This document shows positions 39,914 through 49,051 of a stretch of 64,000 nt of DNA, piece by piece. Each line of letters opens with the position of its first letter. The first letter of the stretch is position 1. The notes under the pieces were generated by a model, which saw only the letters and a program-made list of their open reading frames with translations, ran no database searches and was not told the origin of the DNA. The DNA comes from Prorocentrum cordatum. Taxonomy: Eukaryota > Sar > Dinophyceae > Prorocentrales > Prorocentraceae. Location: the NCBI GenBank assembly GCA_963575745.1, contig CAUYUJ010014597.1, positions 146,501 to 210,500 on the forward strand, written 5' to 3'. The translations under genes and the position numbers were made by a program.

Positions 39914-41512
39914 ATGGGGCAGCAGGGCGCGACTGGAACCGCGCAAGAGCCTCTGCCGAAGCCTCCGCAGCAGCGGGGGCTGCCAGAGGAGGCCCCTGAA
40001 GCAGTTCCGCAGGGACTGGCAGGTTCAGCACCAGCCTCCGCAGCAGCGGGGGTTGGGGCTGCAATGGACGTTGGGACGGTCCTCTCGTCGATGAGCGCTG
40101 CCCAGGAAACCGTTTCGCGGAGCCTGGCGGTTGCTCAGAAAATGATGGACAAGGGCGACATCGCGCAGGCGCGGAAGTTGACGGTCGCCGCCAACGCCCT
40201 TGCACTCAAAACGGCGGCGCCCAACACGACGCAGAGCAAGGCGTCGGCGCCAGCGCGGGCTCCGCAGGCGGCCTCCGCAGCAGCGGGGGCATGCGTGGAG
40301 CCAGCCGCCGCCACAATGGTAATCCAGCCTGGACAGAACGCCACCCGCTCCGAGGACCCGAGACCGAGATCTCCCTGCACGAATAATTTGCAAAAACGGC
40401 AGGGTCTTACCGCAGCAGACAAACTGTGGGACTTGCGAGCGCACGGGCGCGACAGCTCCCCCGCAGCAGCGGGGGCCCGCGAGACGCAGCCTATCGGCCT
40501 GACCACCAAGGCGCGATCGCCAGCGCTTCCTGTCCACCAAGGCGCGAACGCCGACGAAGAGGCCCCGCCTCTTGTCAGCGGGGAAGGCCGCCCGCACTTC
40601 CCAGAGGAAGAGCGCGGCCCGAGCCGTTCCAAGCCGCTTGTGCCGCTGCTGTGCGACGAGGCAGACCAGGTGCAGAAGGGGCAGACAGAGGCGCGCGTGA
40701 ACTTGGCTTATGCTTCTCTCGTCCTGCGCGCGGACGCTGCCCTGCCAGATTGGGTCGCAGCTGCCAGGGAAAGGCGCGAAGGGGCCCTCTTAGTCTCGTT
40801 CGAGCCTGGGGCGGGCATCAAACGCGACCAGCGGAAGCGACATCTCGACGCGCTGATCCGCCAGAATGGCTTCTACGGCGCGGTCGCGGACGAGTGCGTC
40901 GGGGCTCTCCTCTGGACCCCCGAGCGCGTCGAGAAGTGCGAGGAGCTTGGCGTGCACTCCCACGGGAAGTTCTTGTGCCAGGCCTGGTCGGTTGTCCTGG
41001 CAGAGGGGGCCTACAATCCCAAAGCAAAGGGAGGCAAGCTCTCCATAGCAGTGGGGGGCGTGTTCTTTCGTTGCCAGACGAGCTGCGTTGGAGGCGCGTG
41101 GCCCGAAGGCTTCCGCAACGGGGTTCGGGGCCTGGTGTTGCAGCACCGAGTACGTGTTCTCGCGGGGATCTTTGACGGAGACGCGGGCGATCTGTCGGAG
41201 CTGCTCAGAGGTTGCGGCGCGGCTGGGACAGGCGCTCCCGGGTTGGCTTTCTGGTGTGGGGACGCGCAGACTCACGTGGCGCACCCGCACTACATCGCGA
41301 TGCTGGGCCCCGCTCAGGTTCGCGAGTGCCCTGCGAGCGAGCAGCCGGAACTGCCGTCCTGGGGGGAACTGGCGCTGCAGCCTCCGCAGCAGCGGGGGCT
41401 CCTGAACAGGCTGCAGCACCGCCAGTTGGATTGGGCGGCGCGTCCGACCTGGGTCAGGCTGACGGACGCGGAGCGCAAGGAGCAGGGGACACACCTCTGG
41501 CCGCACTTATAA
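39914..41512 (+). CDS. Cargo gene 2, unknown protein
   Basis: ATG at 39914 (MGQQGATG), 532 codons. Residues 1-220 are Ala/Pro-rich and carry several mini-hairpins, translated as PPQQRG or SAAAGA. In this part a helical segment (SSMSAAQETVSRSLAVAQKM) stands out. The C-terminal half is globular: LVSFEPGAGIKRDQRKRHLD, NGFYGAVADECVGALLWTPE, FLCQAWSVVLAEGAYNPKAK, LSIAVGGVFFRC, HRVRVLAGIFDGDAGDLSEL. I do not recognise the fold. The last blocks resemble the order seen in the EEP-fold protein at the other end of the element, but I could not confirm homology. Near 41450-41512 a frame change could add a basic tail (see next entry). Confidence 0.55.
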   Translation: MGQQGATGTAQEPLPKPPQQRGLPEEAPEAVPQGLAGSAPASAAAGVGAAMDVGTVLSSMSAAQETVSRSLAVAQKMMDKGDIAQARKLTVAANALALKTAAPNTTQSKASAPARAPQAASAAAGACVEPAAATMVIQPGQNATRSEDPRPRSPCTNNLQKRQGLTAADKLWDLRAHGRDSSPAAAGARETQPIGLTTKARSPALPVHQGANADEEAPPLVSGEGRPHFPEEERGPSRSKPLVPLLCDEADQVQKGQTEARVNLAYASLVLRADAALPDWVAAARERREGALLVSFEPGAGIKRDQRKRHLDALIRQNGFYGAVADECVGALLWTPERVEKCEELGVHSHGKFLCQAWSVVLAEGAYNPKAKGGKLSIAVGGVFFRCQTSCVGGAWPEGFRNGVRGLVLQHRVRVLAGIFDGDAGDLSELLRGCGAAGTGAPGLAFWCGDAQTHVAHPHYIAMLGPAQVRECPASEQPELPSWGELALQPPQQRGLLNRLQHRQLDWAARPTWVRLTDAERKEQGTHLWPHL

Positions 41513-42153
41513 GGGTGATCTTCAAGGCCCAGTCGGCGAACCGCCTCACGGAACACTGCCACACACTGTTCGTTTTCATAGAAGCCAAGAACAGGAAGTC
41601 TGGCAAAGGCGCCGAGGGCAGGAAGAAGGATCGGAAGTGGGAAGCCAGGTGGGGAAAACGGCGGGGAAAGGAGGCGGAGACAGAACCCGAAGCAGCAGCC
41701 CCCGCAGCAGCGGGGGCGCACGGAGCCCAGGAGGAGCTTGAGGACGACGGGCGCGACGCCGTCGACGCCTGCAGCCCCGCGCCGCCCCAGGGCGAAAAGA
41801 GGAACCCTGACAGAGGTGAGAGGAAGGAGAAGAAGGAGAAGAAGGAGAAGGATAAGAATAATAATAAGAAGAGCGAGAGCAGGAGCAGAACCCCAAAGAG
41901 GACGGAGCCCTCGCAGCAGCGGGGGCGCAGCCGTTCCAGACGCAGAGGGCGGGAGCAGAGGAGCAGAGACCGAAAGAGGACAGCGCCCTCGCAGCAGCGG
42001 GGGCGCAGCCGTTCCAGACGCAGAGGGCAGGAGCAGCGGGGGCGCAGCCGCTCCGGACGCAGTGGGCGGGTGGAGGGCGGCGACCGACAGGAAGGGGCGC
42101 GGCTCCTGCCCACGCCGCCCGTACCCCGCCCCACACAGTCCAGCCGTTGCTGA
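41513..42153 (+). CDS. Basic RS/RG-rich tail block, probably the C-terminus of cargo gene 2
   Basis: Frame +1 is open from 41212 to 42153 and becomes protein-like after about 41500 (LTEHCHTLFVFIEAKNRKSG). It continues with Lys/Glu-rich helix (GERKEKKEKKEKDKNNNKK) and then RGRSRSRRRGREQRSRDRKR-type repeats. RS/RG tails usually bind RNA. Three mini-hairpins are embedded. There is no ATG at its start, so a frame change or splice from gene 2 is likely. Confidence 0.4.
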
Positions 42154-42582
42154 GGCCGAGAGGATGGCGCCCGCTCCTCCCCGGCCAGATTTGCCGGCCG
42201 CCGGGCATGCCGCCAATGATGCCACCACCGTGGCCAGCCCCCCCGCGTGGAGGAGGCCGCTGCGGGGCCCCCCCGCTGGAGGAGACACCGCACCCTCCGG
42301 CAGCGCGGGTCGCCCCGAGGCAGCCGCTGCAGCCTCCGCCGGCGCGGCCCCTGGCCAGGCAGTCGCAGACGCCGCGCCCTCTGGCAGCGCGGCTCGTCCC
42401 GAGGCAGCCGCTGCAGCCTCCGCCGGCGCAGCTCCTCCCCAGGGCGCCGTCGCCTCCTGCGGACCCGGAGGGCGCCCCCGGCTCCGCGTTCGAGGCATTG
42501 CAGGAGCGGCGCCGCCCCCCCTTCAGGCGACTCCTGCTGACGGCGCGCGGCTGAGGAGGCCTCCGCAGCAGCGGGGGCTACC
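42154..42582 (+). other. Ala/Pro-rich low-complexity spacer
   Basis: Duplicated GGCAGCGCGG.TCGCCCCGAGG words and a mini-hairpin (core 42564-42573) ten bases before the next ATG. Open in several frames; no gene called. Confidence 0.35.
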
Positions 42583-43410
42583 ATGAGCGGTCTGAGGCGC
42601 GGGCTCGGCGCGCGCGCGCGCGAGGAGCCAGGCGCTCGCACTGGGCGGCTGAGGAAATCGTCGTCGTCGTGGTCGTCGTCGTCGTCGGCGTCCCGGACCT
42701 GGTCTCGGTCCCGGTCCCGGTCCCGGTCTCGGTCCCGGTTCCCGCCCCCGTCCCGGTCCCTGTCCCGGTCCCGGTCCCGGTCCCCTCCCGGTCCCGGTCC
42801 CGGTGTCGGTCCTGGTCCCGGTCCCGGGCTCCCGGTCCCGGTCCCGGCCCCGGTCCCGGTCCCCTCCCGGTCCCGGTCCCGGTCCCGGTGTCGGTCCTGG
42901 TCCCGGTCCCGGGCTCCTGGTCCCGGTCCCGGTCCTGGTCTGGGCCCCCGGCCCCGGGCTCTCCCGTGCCGTTTTGGCTCGAGACTGCCAGCCATGAAGG
43001 CTAGGAAGCCCGACACATGGATGGGGCGATGCCGCATCGGCGAGAAGAGGAATAGGAAGCCCGACACAAGGACGGGGCGATGCCGCGTCGGCGAGAAGAG
43101 GGCCCCCCGGAAACCGGACAACATACCTCATTCGAGCAAGCGCGCTGGGGCGGCGGCTCCGGCCGCGTCGGCGAAGGCGGCCGCGCAGCCGCTGGCCCGG
43201 CGCAGGCTGAGCCCCAAGAAAGCAGCCCCCGCAGCAGCGGGGGCTGCTGTCTTGGAGCGTGGTGGGTGGTGGGCTGAGAAGACTGCTCGGAGGACAGGCG
43301 TGGAAGAGGACGATCAATTTGATCAGGCACTCTGGTACCGCGACCATTCGGGCAACTGGTTCAAACTAGGCTCCAAGATGCCGCCAGTCGGCAGCGGCTG
43401 GCAAGAATAA
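42583..43410 (+). CDS. Cargo gene 3, RS-repeat protein over a (GGTCCC)n tract
   Basis: ATG at 42583, 275 codons. Residues 40-130 are coded by a GGTCCC hexamer tract (about 42700-42960). Single-base register changes inside it switch the peptide between SRSRSR, PGPGPG and VPVPAP. The downstream part has two near-identical repeats (KPDTWMGRCRIGEKRN and KPDTRTGRCRVGEKRA). It ends in an acidic/aromatic tail (DDQFDQALWYRDHSGNWFKL). A spliced-leader-like word sits at 42964-42983, ten bases before an internal ATG at 42993, so an alternative start there is possible. One mini-hairpin (43230) reads as APAAAGA. Function unknown; RS-like domains usually contact RNA-processing factors. Confidence 0.5.
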   Translation: MSGLRRGLGARAREEPGARTGRLRKSSSSWSSSSSASRTWSRSRSRSRSRSRFPPPSRSLSRSRSRSPPGPGPGVGPGPGPGLPVPVPAPVPVPSRSRSRSRCRSWSRSRAPGPGPGPGLGPRPRALPCRFGSRLPAMKARKPDTWMGRCRIGEKRNRKPDTRTGRCRVGEKRAPRKPDNIPHSSKRAGAAAPAASAKAAAQPLARRRLSPKKAAPAAAGAAVLERGGWWAEKTARRTGVEEDDQFDQALWYRDHSGNWFKLGSKMPPVGSGWQE

Positions 43411-43907
43411 TTCGCGCCCCTTCGGATGCACGGGGCGGAGGACGACGACGGCGCCCCCGTCTGGTTGGATGTGCGTTCCTCAGGATGACGACGACAACCC
43501 GAGCACACAAGGGGAGCGCCCCTCCGCACCCGAGCGCGGAGGGGGGGTGACCTCGGCGGAGGGGCGGACTCGCGCGCGCGCGGGGGAGCGCGGTTTCGCG
43601 CGTCGCGTGCGGCACCGCATGCGGTGTAAAAAAAACTGCCATCTGTGCTGTCGTCTTCGTCCTGCCCCCTCCTTTGCTTTGCTTCCCCTTGCGTTCCCTC
43701 CTCCCAATCCCCCGCTCGCCATCATTTCTTTTTCCTGTCCATCGCTTCCACTCACGCAACTCGCACAGCGATCCCTTCTCTCACAGATGGGTTCGGGGCG
43801 GGAAACCTTTCTCTCACAGAGGGGGGGGCCGATGCATCAATGGTTCTGCTGTTCCGGCGGATCGGCGCGCATCGAAAAACTGGGAAGGCCGCGTCGACCC
43901 GCCGTTC

Positions 43908-44001
<94 letters not shown>

Positions 44002-44190
44002 TCTCTGCCTTTCCTGTCCTTCTCCTCCTTCTCAAGTGCGGGCAGGCCGCGGGCCCCGTGAGGCCCCTCCTCCTGTCCGCGCGCGCGACAGGCACTCGTG
44101 CTTCAAGCGGGGCTCCGCAGCAGCGGGGGCAACCGTCGCGGAGCATCTGTTTTGGAAGCTGCCCCCGCAGCAGCGGGGGCACCAGCAAAG
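43411..44190. other. Intergenic region with (CT)n and two mini-hairpins
   Basis: Holds TCTCACAGAGGGGGGG words related to the subterminal palindrome (43780-43830), a pure (CT)n run at 43914-43998, and mini-hairpins with cores at 44116 and 44166. The second hairpin lies 16 bases before the ATG of gene 4. No coding sequence is credible. Confidence 0.5.
43914..43998. repeat. (CT)n microsatellite
   Basis: About 42 uninterrupted CT units. A similar, longer set lies at 53938-54143, ahead of another cargo gene. Confidence 0.95.
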
Positions 44191-46749
44191 ATGTCCGAGG
44201 ACATCAAGTCAGGCCCCCTGAATGATGCCGCCATGTTGCGCAGCCGCTATGCCTTGAAGGACTCCGAGGGGCAGCGGTTGAAGGCCAAGATCTCCTTGGA
44301 GGATATCAGCGCCCACCCGCAGAACAGGGGTGGAACGTGCCCCTCCACTGCCAGAGCGGTTAATCTCCTGCGTGGGATTCTGAAAGACAGGTTCCTCAAG
44401 AACGAGGCGCAGCACGAAGCAGTGGTTGTTCAGGAACTCCCTGCCGGGAAGAAGGCCGATTACGAGCGCCTCCATGGCAAGCCGTACAAGGCGCACGCGG
44501 ACCACAACAAGGAGAAAACGGAGTCCGTGGAGGCTCTCCGCCCGGCGCACACAAGCTTGTCAACGTTCAACTACGGGGCGCTGAGCCACTGCGCGCTGAC
44601 CCTTGGTCTTATGAGCCTCAAGCACGGCGCAGTGCGGGTCATTCCCGAAGAACACAAAGGGTCTGGTTTGGAGGAGTTCCAGACAGGTCCGGGTGGCTCC
44701 TGGGATATCCCAAAGATGCGTCGCGCACCGAAGTTCACCGAACTCATGGACGTGCTCGATAACGGTTTGCTTTGCGAGGTGCTCTCGTGGGAAATTCACT
44801 TCGATGCCGACTTCGCGCAAGGCCCGGCGCTCATTTCCGCGGCCCTGAACGACCCGCAGGGAAAAGGTGTGACCTCTCACGAAATCGAGCTCCTGACGTC
44901 CGTCGCTGATCTCGTCGCCGCCGCAGCAGCGGAGGCCAAGAAAGCATCGTCGGGATCTGAGAAAGGGCAGCCTATGAATATCCCGTACGACACTATTCTG
45001 AAGGCCTGCGCGCAACGACACCCCAGGTACGCGAAGGCCAAATGGTTCGAGGACACGCTCACTTTCGTGATCAACGTAGGGGCCGCATCAGGGCAGCTCA
45101 TACCGCAAATTCTGGATTATGACAGACGTTGGGTGGATCACAAAATACGCTCCCTGTCACCAGCCACATGGGGCGTCCTCAACCAACTCCACATTGAGTG
45201 TCCCCATGTGAAGGTTCCCCTTGTCATGAGGGCGTACTCCCAAGAGCCGAGGGGCGGGCAATGCCCGGCGCCGGAGACGGCATGGGGACAAAGCGAGGGC
45301 AGCAGTCGGGTACAGGAGCTGAATGCTTTGTTGGGGTATGTCCGTCGCATCTTGGCCCCCGCAGCAGCGGAGGCCCACAGGGAGGAGAAGAGCGCGACTT
45401 TGACAGCGGGGGCGGTTCTGACTGCGACGGAGGCCTTCTACCAGGCGTACGTAAGGGTAAAGACTAGCAAACCTCGGGCGGATGCAGTTGTGGAGGCCGT
45501 GTGCGAGGCAGTGCGTCCGCACTATGCTGAAGTACGCGAGGCCTGGCAGAAAATGGAAAAGAACGCACAGGAAGAGTTCCCGTCCCCTCCTGCGCCGTGG
45601 GCCGCCAAGCTGCCCGCGGCCCCCGAGAACCCCGATGGCCCTCGCAGCAGCGGAGGTGGCGAGGGCCCTCGCCCGCAGCCAGTACTGATAGAGTTCAACG
45701 AAGAAGACAAGCCTCTGAACAGGCAGATGTCTGAAGTGTCAAAGCCCCTGAACAGCCTGATGGTTGTCCCAGTGAAATCGCGGCACGCTTCGGCTCCGTC
45801 TGCCAATCTCGACACAGAAAGGTGGCACCAAGCAAGCATCGCCGAAGTGATGACTGGCTTCCATCGTCACGCGGACACTTGCGCCCAACCCGTCCAGATG
45901 CAATATGGCGTTCAAGCCAAGAGTGCCCATGTGGTGGCTACTGAGGACATCGCCGAGGGGAAACTGATGCTCTTCCCTTGCTGCCCCACCGCGAAGGTTT
46001 TCCCGACAGTCTCGAGCAACCCGCAGGCAGCGGAGGTGCTAGTCGGTGAGAAACGTCCGACTCCTGTCGAGCAAATGGAAAAGCATTGGGCAACGCCCGA
46101 TTTCAAATTACCAGAGCTGGAGCTCAAGCCCGCGCCGCAGGGGGCGGCCTCCGCAGCGGCGGAGGGCGCGCAGGGCGAGGCCCCCGGAGGTCCGGAGCTC
46201 GACGGGGCGGCCCCCGCGGCAGCGGCGGCTGCACAGGGCGAGGCCGACCAGTCAGAGAATCCGTACCAGTTCAAGTTCGGAGGTACCGAGTCCTTGCACT
46301 TCTTTTGGGGAGTTGAGAGGATGACACCAGAAGAACTTGCCCGAGCCCAGCTAGCGCAGGGGCAGGAGCACTGGAAGTTCAACGTGGCACTTCGACCACA
46401 AGAGTTCCAGACCATGACAAAATGCCAGCCGTCCGCCCCCATCCGCGTCTGCAGCGTGCTTGTCCCGTGTATGCACAACACGGCGCCTCTGGTGCGCGGA
46501 GATCGGCTGATGCTGCAGATCACAAAGGAGAAGAGGGCCCCCGACCCCCAAAAGGAGAAGCAGGCATGGCAGAAGGAGCAGAACAAGAAGGAGAAGAAAC
46601 GGAAGAAGGACGCGGAGGAGGGGCGGAAAGCCCCCAAGAGCGGTAAGATGACAATCCCTGGCCTGGGGGCCCACTTCGTGCGATCCCGCCGCAGCAGCGG
46701 AGGGTGCGCGAAACAGGGCGGCAGACGACAGCGGCTGATGATCGCCTGA
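44191..46749 (+). CDS. Cargo gene 4, large unknown protein
   Basis: ATG at 44191 (MSEDIKSGPLNDAAM), 852 codons, one open frame. The N-terminal 480 residues look globular and mostly helical (RAVNLLRGILKDRFLKNEAQ; GALSHCALTLGLMSLKHGAV; FTELMDVLDNGLLCEVLSWE; YDTILKACAQRHPRYAKAKW). A middle linker is Pro/Ala-rich with several mini-hairpins. A second globular part follows (TESLHFFWGVERMTPEELAR; IRVCSVLVPCMHNTAPLVRG). The tail is Lys-rich (EQNKKEKKRKKDAEEGRKAP). I recognise no family and no polymerase, helicase or ATPase motif. Being the longest intact non-transposase frame, it is the best candidate for a structural or replication partner of the element, but nothing in the sequence proves this. Confidence 0.6.
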   Translation: MSEDIKSGPLNDAAMLRSRYALKDSEGQRLKAKISLEDISAHPQNRGGTCPSTARAVNLLRGILKDRFLKNEAQHEAVVVQELPAGKKADYERLHGKPYKAHADHNKEKTESVEALRPAHTSLSTFNYGALSHCALTLGLMSLKHGAVRVIPEEHKGSGLEEFQTGPGGSWDIPKMRRAPKFTELMDVLDNGLLCEVLSWEIHFDADFAQGPALISAALNDPQGKGVTSHEIELLTSVADLVAAAAAEAKKASSGSEKGQPMNIPYDTILKACAQRHPRYAKAKWFEDTLTFVINVGAASGQLIPQILDYDRRWVDHKIRSLSPATWGVLNQLHIECPHVKVPLVMRAYSQEPRGGQCPAPETAWGQSEGSSRVQELNALLGYVRRILAPAAAEAHREEKSATLTAGAVLTATEAFYQAYVRVKTSKPRADAVVEAVCEAVRPHYAEVREAWQKMEKNAQEEFPSPPAPWAAKLPAAPENPDGPRSSGGGEGPRPQPVLIEFNEEDKPLNRQMSEVSKPLNSLMVVPVKSRHASAPSANLDTERWHQASIAEVMTGFHRHADTCAQPVQMQYGVQAKSAHVVATEDIAEGKLMLFPCCPTAKVFPTVSSNPQAAEVLVGEKRPTPVEQMEKHWATPDFKLPELELKPAPQGAASAAAEGAQGEAPGGPELDGAAPAAAAAAQGEADQSENPYQFKFGGTESLHFFWGVERMTPEELARAQLAQGQEHWKFNVALRPQEFQTMTKCQPSAPIRVCSVLVPCMHNTAPLVRGDRLMLQITKEKRAPDPQKEKQAWQKEQNKKEKKRKKDAEEGRKAPKSGKMTIPGLGAHFVRSRRSSGGCAKQGGRRQRLMIA

Positions 46750-47608
46750 GCGTAACGGCCCCCGAACGAGCCGTCAGCTGGAGGGGGGGGGGGGGGAAAG
46801 GGCGGGGGGGGGAGGTCGAAGAGGGAGGGAGGAGGGTGGCAGCAGAAACAGCACAGGACAGGGATGGGGGAGGTCACGCATCCGCCGCAATAGTGGCGGT
46901 GGCACGAAAGTTCTCATGGCGGCGCGGCGGTCGCTGAGAAATGGAGCAAGTGCGAGGGCCTGCTTGCGCCTATGGGTGCCTCTCGCCCCCTCCCCTCCTC
47001 TTCCTCCATGAGATCTCTCTCCTGGTGCATATCCCCTCCCAGGTCTCGTCCTGCTCCTGTCCCTCTGTGTTCGTCCTGCCCTCCCCTCATGCCTCGCCTC
47101 CGTCTCCGCCCCCCCTCGTCCGTTCCTGCCTCCCTCCCGTGTCCTGTTTTCCTCTCTCCGTTCTCATCGCCCTGCTCATCGCCCTGCCGCCCTGTTCGCG
47201 GGACCCCCTCCGGGACAGAGGGGTGGTCGTTCGATCAGGACGGCCCCCCCTCCGGGACAGAGGGGCGGTCAAAGCGCAGGACGGCCCCCCCTCCGGGACA
47301 GAGGGGCGGTCGTTCGATCAGGACGCCCCCCCCCTCCGGGACAGAGGGGCGGTCACCCCTCATGGGGCAGAGGGGCGGTCAAGGGACAGGGAGGGCAGCT
47401 TTGCTCGTTCGGGGGAGAAGGAGGAGGAGGGGTTGGATGAGATGGAAGGATTCTCGAGGAGGGAGAATGATGCTGATGAGGAGTAGGAAGATCTGTTGGA
47501 GACGAGGAGTCCGCTTTCCATAGCCGTTTTCAGGCGGGTCACCAGTGGGGGGGGCAGGCGCCGAGGACGCGGGCGCCTTCGCAGCAGCGAGGGCTTGCGC
47601 GCGGCGGC
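46750..47608. other. Intergenic region: G-tracts, pyrimidine leader, palindrome cluster
   Basis: 46780-46850 is G-rich. 46980-47200 is a C/T-rich leader. 47205-47395 holds a five-to-six-copy tandem of CTCCGGGACAGAGGGGCGGT with TCGTTCGATCAGGACGGCC spacers, related to the subterminal CCTCTGTGACAGAGG palindromes. A mini-hairpin (core 47580) lies 20 bases before the ATG of gene 5. Confidence 0.55.
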
Positions 47609-48589
47609 ATGAAACGCAAGGCAGAGGAAACGTGGCGGGATGTCGTTGTCGGGAAAGCAGCGCGCCAAGATGGCGCGAGCATGGGGCTGCTCTGCGCGAT
47701 GGGCGGGCTGTGCCGGAGTCGCGAGGGAGCAGCGGGATTTGCTTTGGAATGCGAGGAGCGCTATGTTTCCTTCGGCGGCGAGGAAAGCCTAGAAGCCTTC
47801 GTGCCCGTGGGAAAGAGCCGCCTGCGGGTGCTCAAGGTGGTCGGTGGTCTCAGTGCCGCGAAAGGCGCCTTGAAAGAAACGACCATGTTAAAGAAATTGC
47901 TTGGGAAGCTTCGCGCCGGAGAAGGAGACAACGCGGGTGAAGCGGGGACTCCTGTGAAAAAGGCCCCCGCAGCAGCGGGGGTTGCAGCAGGAGCTTCCGC
48001 AGCAGCGGGAGAAAAAGGTCGGGATCCCATGGCGGATCTCCTCGGAACCGTCAAGGGCGCATCGAAAGCGAAGAAGGTGGCGGCGCCTGGCCAACCGGAG
48101 AAAACCCCGGAGAAACAGAAAGGATTTTCTCGAGGCACGCTCTGCAGAGTAACCGTGCCGATGTCTCCTAAGCCAGATGAGGCCGACACGAAACAGGTTA
48201 TGGCGCATGAGAACAAGCATGGGCAACTACTCGTTCAGAGTCAGGACCTGCCATGGCTTCTGCACTACCTGTACGAGGAGAGCCAAGGCAAAAGCGCCCC
48301 CGAACCCAAAGACGACGACGACGACGCTTTGGACGAGAAGCGCCCGTGGACCACCAGGTGGTGCCCCTCTGGGATGTGGACAGTGGAGGTCAAAGGAGGG
48401 CCAATGGCAGGCCGAAAATGGGCCTCCAGGGTTCAGGATCTGAACGAGGAGAAATGGTCCACAGGCGTGGCGTTGACGGAAGTGACGACGCCCTTCAAAC
48501 AGTCCACCCGTGCGCAGCAGAAGCAGGTTCTTCTAGCGTTCTTGGAGGACGTGGTCCAGAAAGCCATCGCGCAGGAAACAGAGAAGTGA
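47609..48589 (+). CDS. Cargo gene 5, unknown protein
   Basis: ATG at 47609 (MKRKAEETWRDVVVG), 326 codons. The N-terminal 110 residues form a compact module (ECEERYVSFGGEESLEAFVP; RLRVLKVVGGLSAAKGALKE). The middle linker has two adjacent mini-hairpins (cores 47968 and 47998) read as APAAAGV and SAAAGE. The C-terminal module contains RGTLCRVTVPMSPKPDEADT, PWLLHYLYEESQG, an Asp run, then TRWCPSGMWTVEVKGGPMAG and a helical end (QQKQVLLAFLEDVVQKAIAQ). No family is recognised. Two mini-hairpins follow in the 3' region (cores 48620 and 48684), each flanked by GCGCGCTGACCGCT. Confidence 0.55.
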   Translation: MKRKAEETWRDVVVGKAARQDGASMGLLCAMGGLCRSREGAAGFALECEERYVSFGGEESLEAFVPVGKSRLRVLKVVGGLSAAKGALKETTMLKKLLGKLRAGEGDNAGEAGTPVKKAPAAAGVAAGASAAAGEKGRDPMADLLGTVKGASKAKKVAAPGQPEKTPEKQKGFSRGTLCRVTVPMSPKPDEADTKQVMAHENKHGQLLVQSQDLPWLLHYLYEESQGKSAPEPKDDDDDALDEKRPWTTRWCPSGMWTVEVKGGPMAGRKWASRVQDLNEEKWSTGVALTEVTTPFKQSTRAQQKQVLLAFLEDVVQKAIAQETEK

Positions 48590-49051
48590 TGTCCTCGTTA
48601 TCCGCTCGCTGGCGCGCGCCGCAGCAGCGGCGCGCTGACCGCTACAACGGCTTGTTTTGTGCAGACAGACTCGGCGTTTGCACCGCAGCAGCGGCGCGCT
48701 GACCGCTGAGGTGGATGTCTGCGGGTTTCTGTCGACTGGACAGGGGTGAGGGCCCGCGCGGGGGATCGCGAGCCTGCGGCTCTCCAGCGCTCGCGCGCTA
48801 GAGGACAAAGGAACTCACGGAATCTGGCGAGGAGGGGGCGGAGGGGCAGGGACAAGTAGGAGGGGGAGGAGGAGGAGGAGGAGGAGGAGGAGGAGGAGGA
48901 GGAGGAGGAGCAGCAGCAGCAGCAGCAGCAGCAGCACCCACAGCAGCACCGACAGGAGGATCACTGCGAGGATGCGGCCGTTTGCTTGCCCTGCGGCGCT
49001 GGGCTCGAGACAAGAGGGCGGCCGCGTGCGCGCGCGCATGGCTTCGGCCTC
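48590..49051. other. Intergenic region with GGA/GCA microsatellite
   Basis: Two mini-hairpins with shared flanks (48610-48640; 48675-48707), then (GGA)n and (GCA)n at about 48855-48950. No gene. Confidence 0.5.

Noticed and set aside
43900-44070. Ser/Leu-run proteins over the CT runs (also 53920-54200)
   Set aside because: Translation of (CT)n only.
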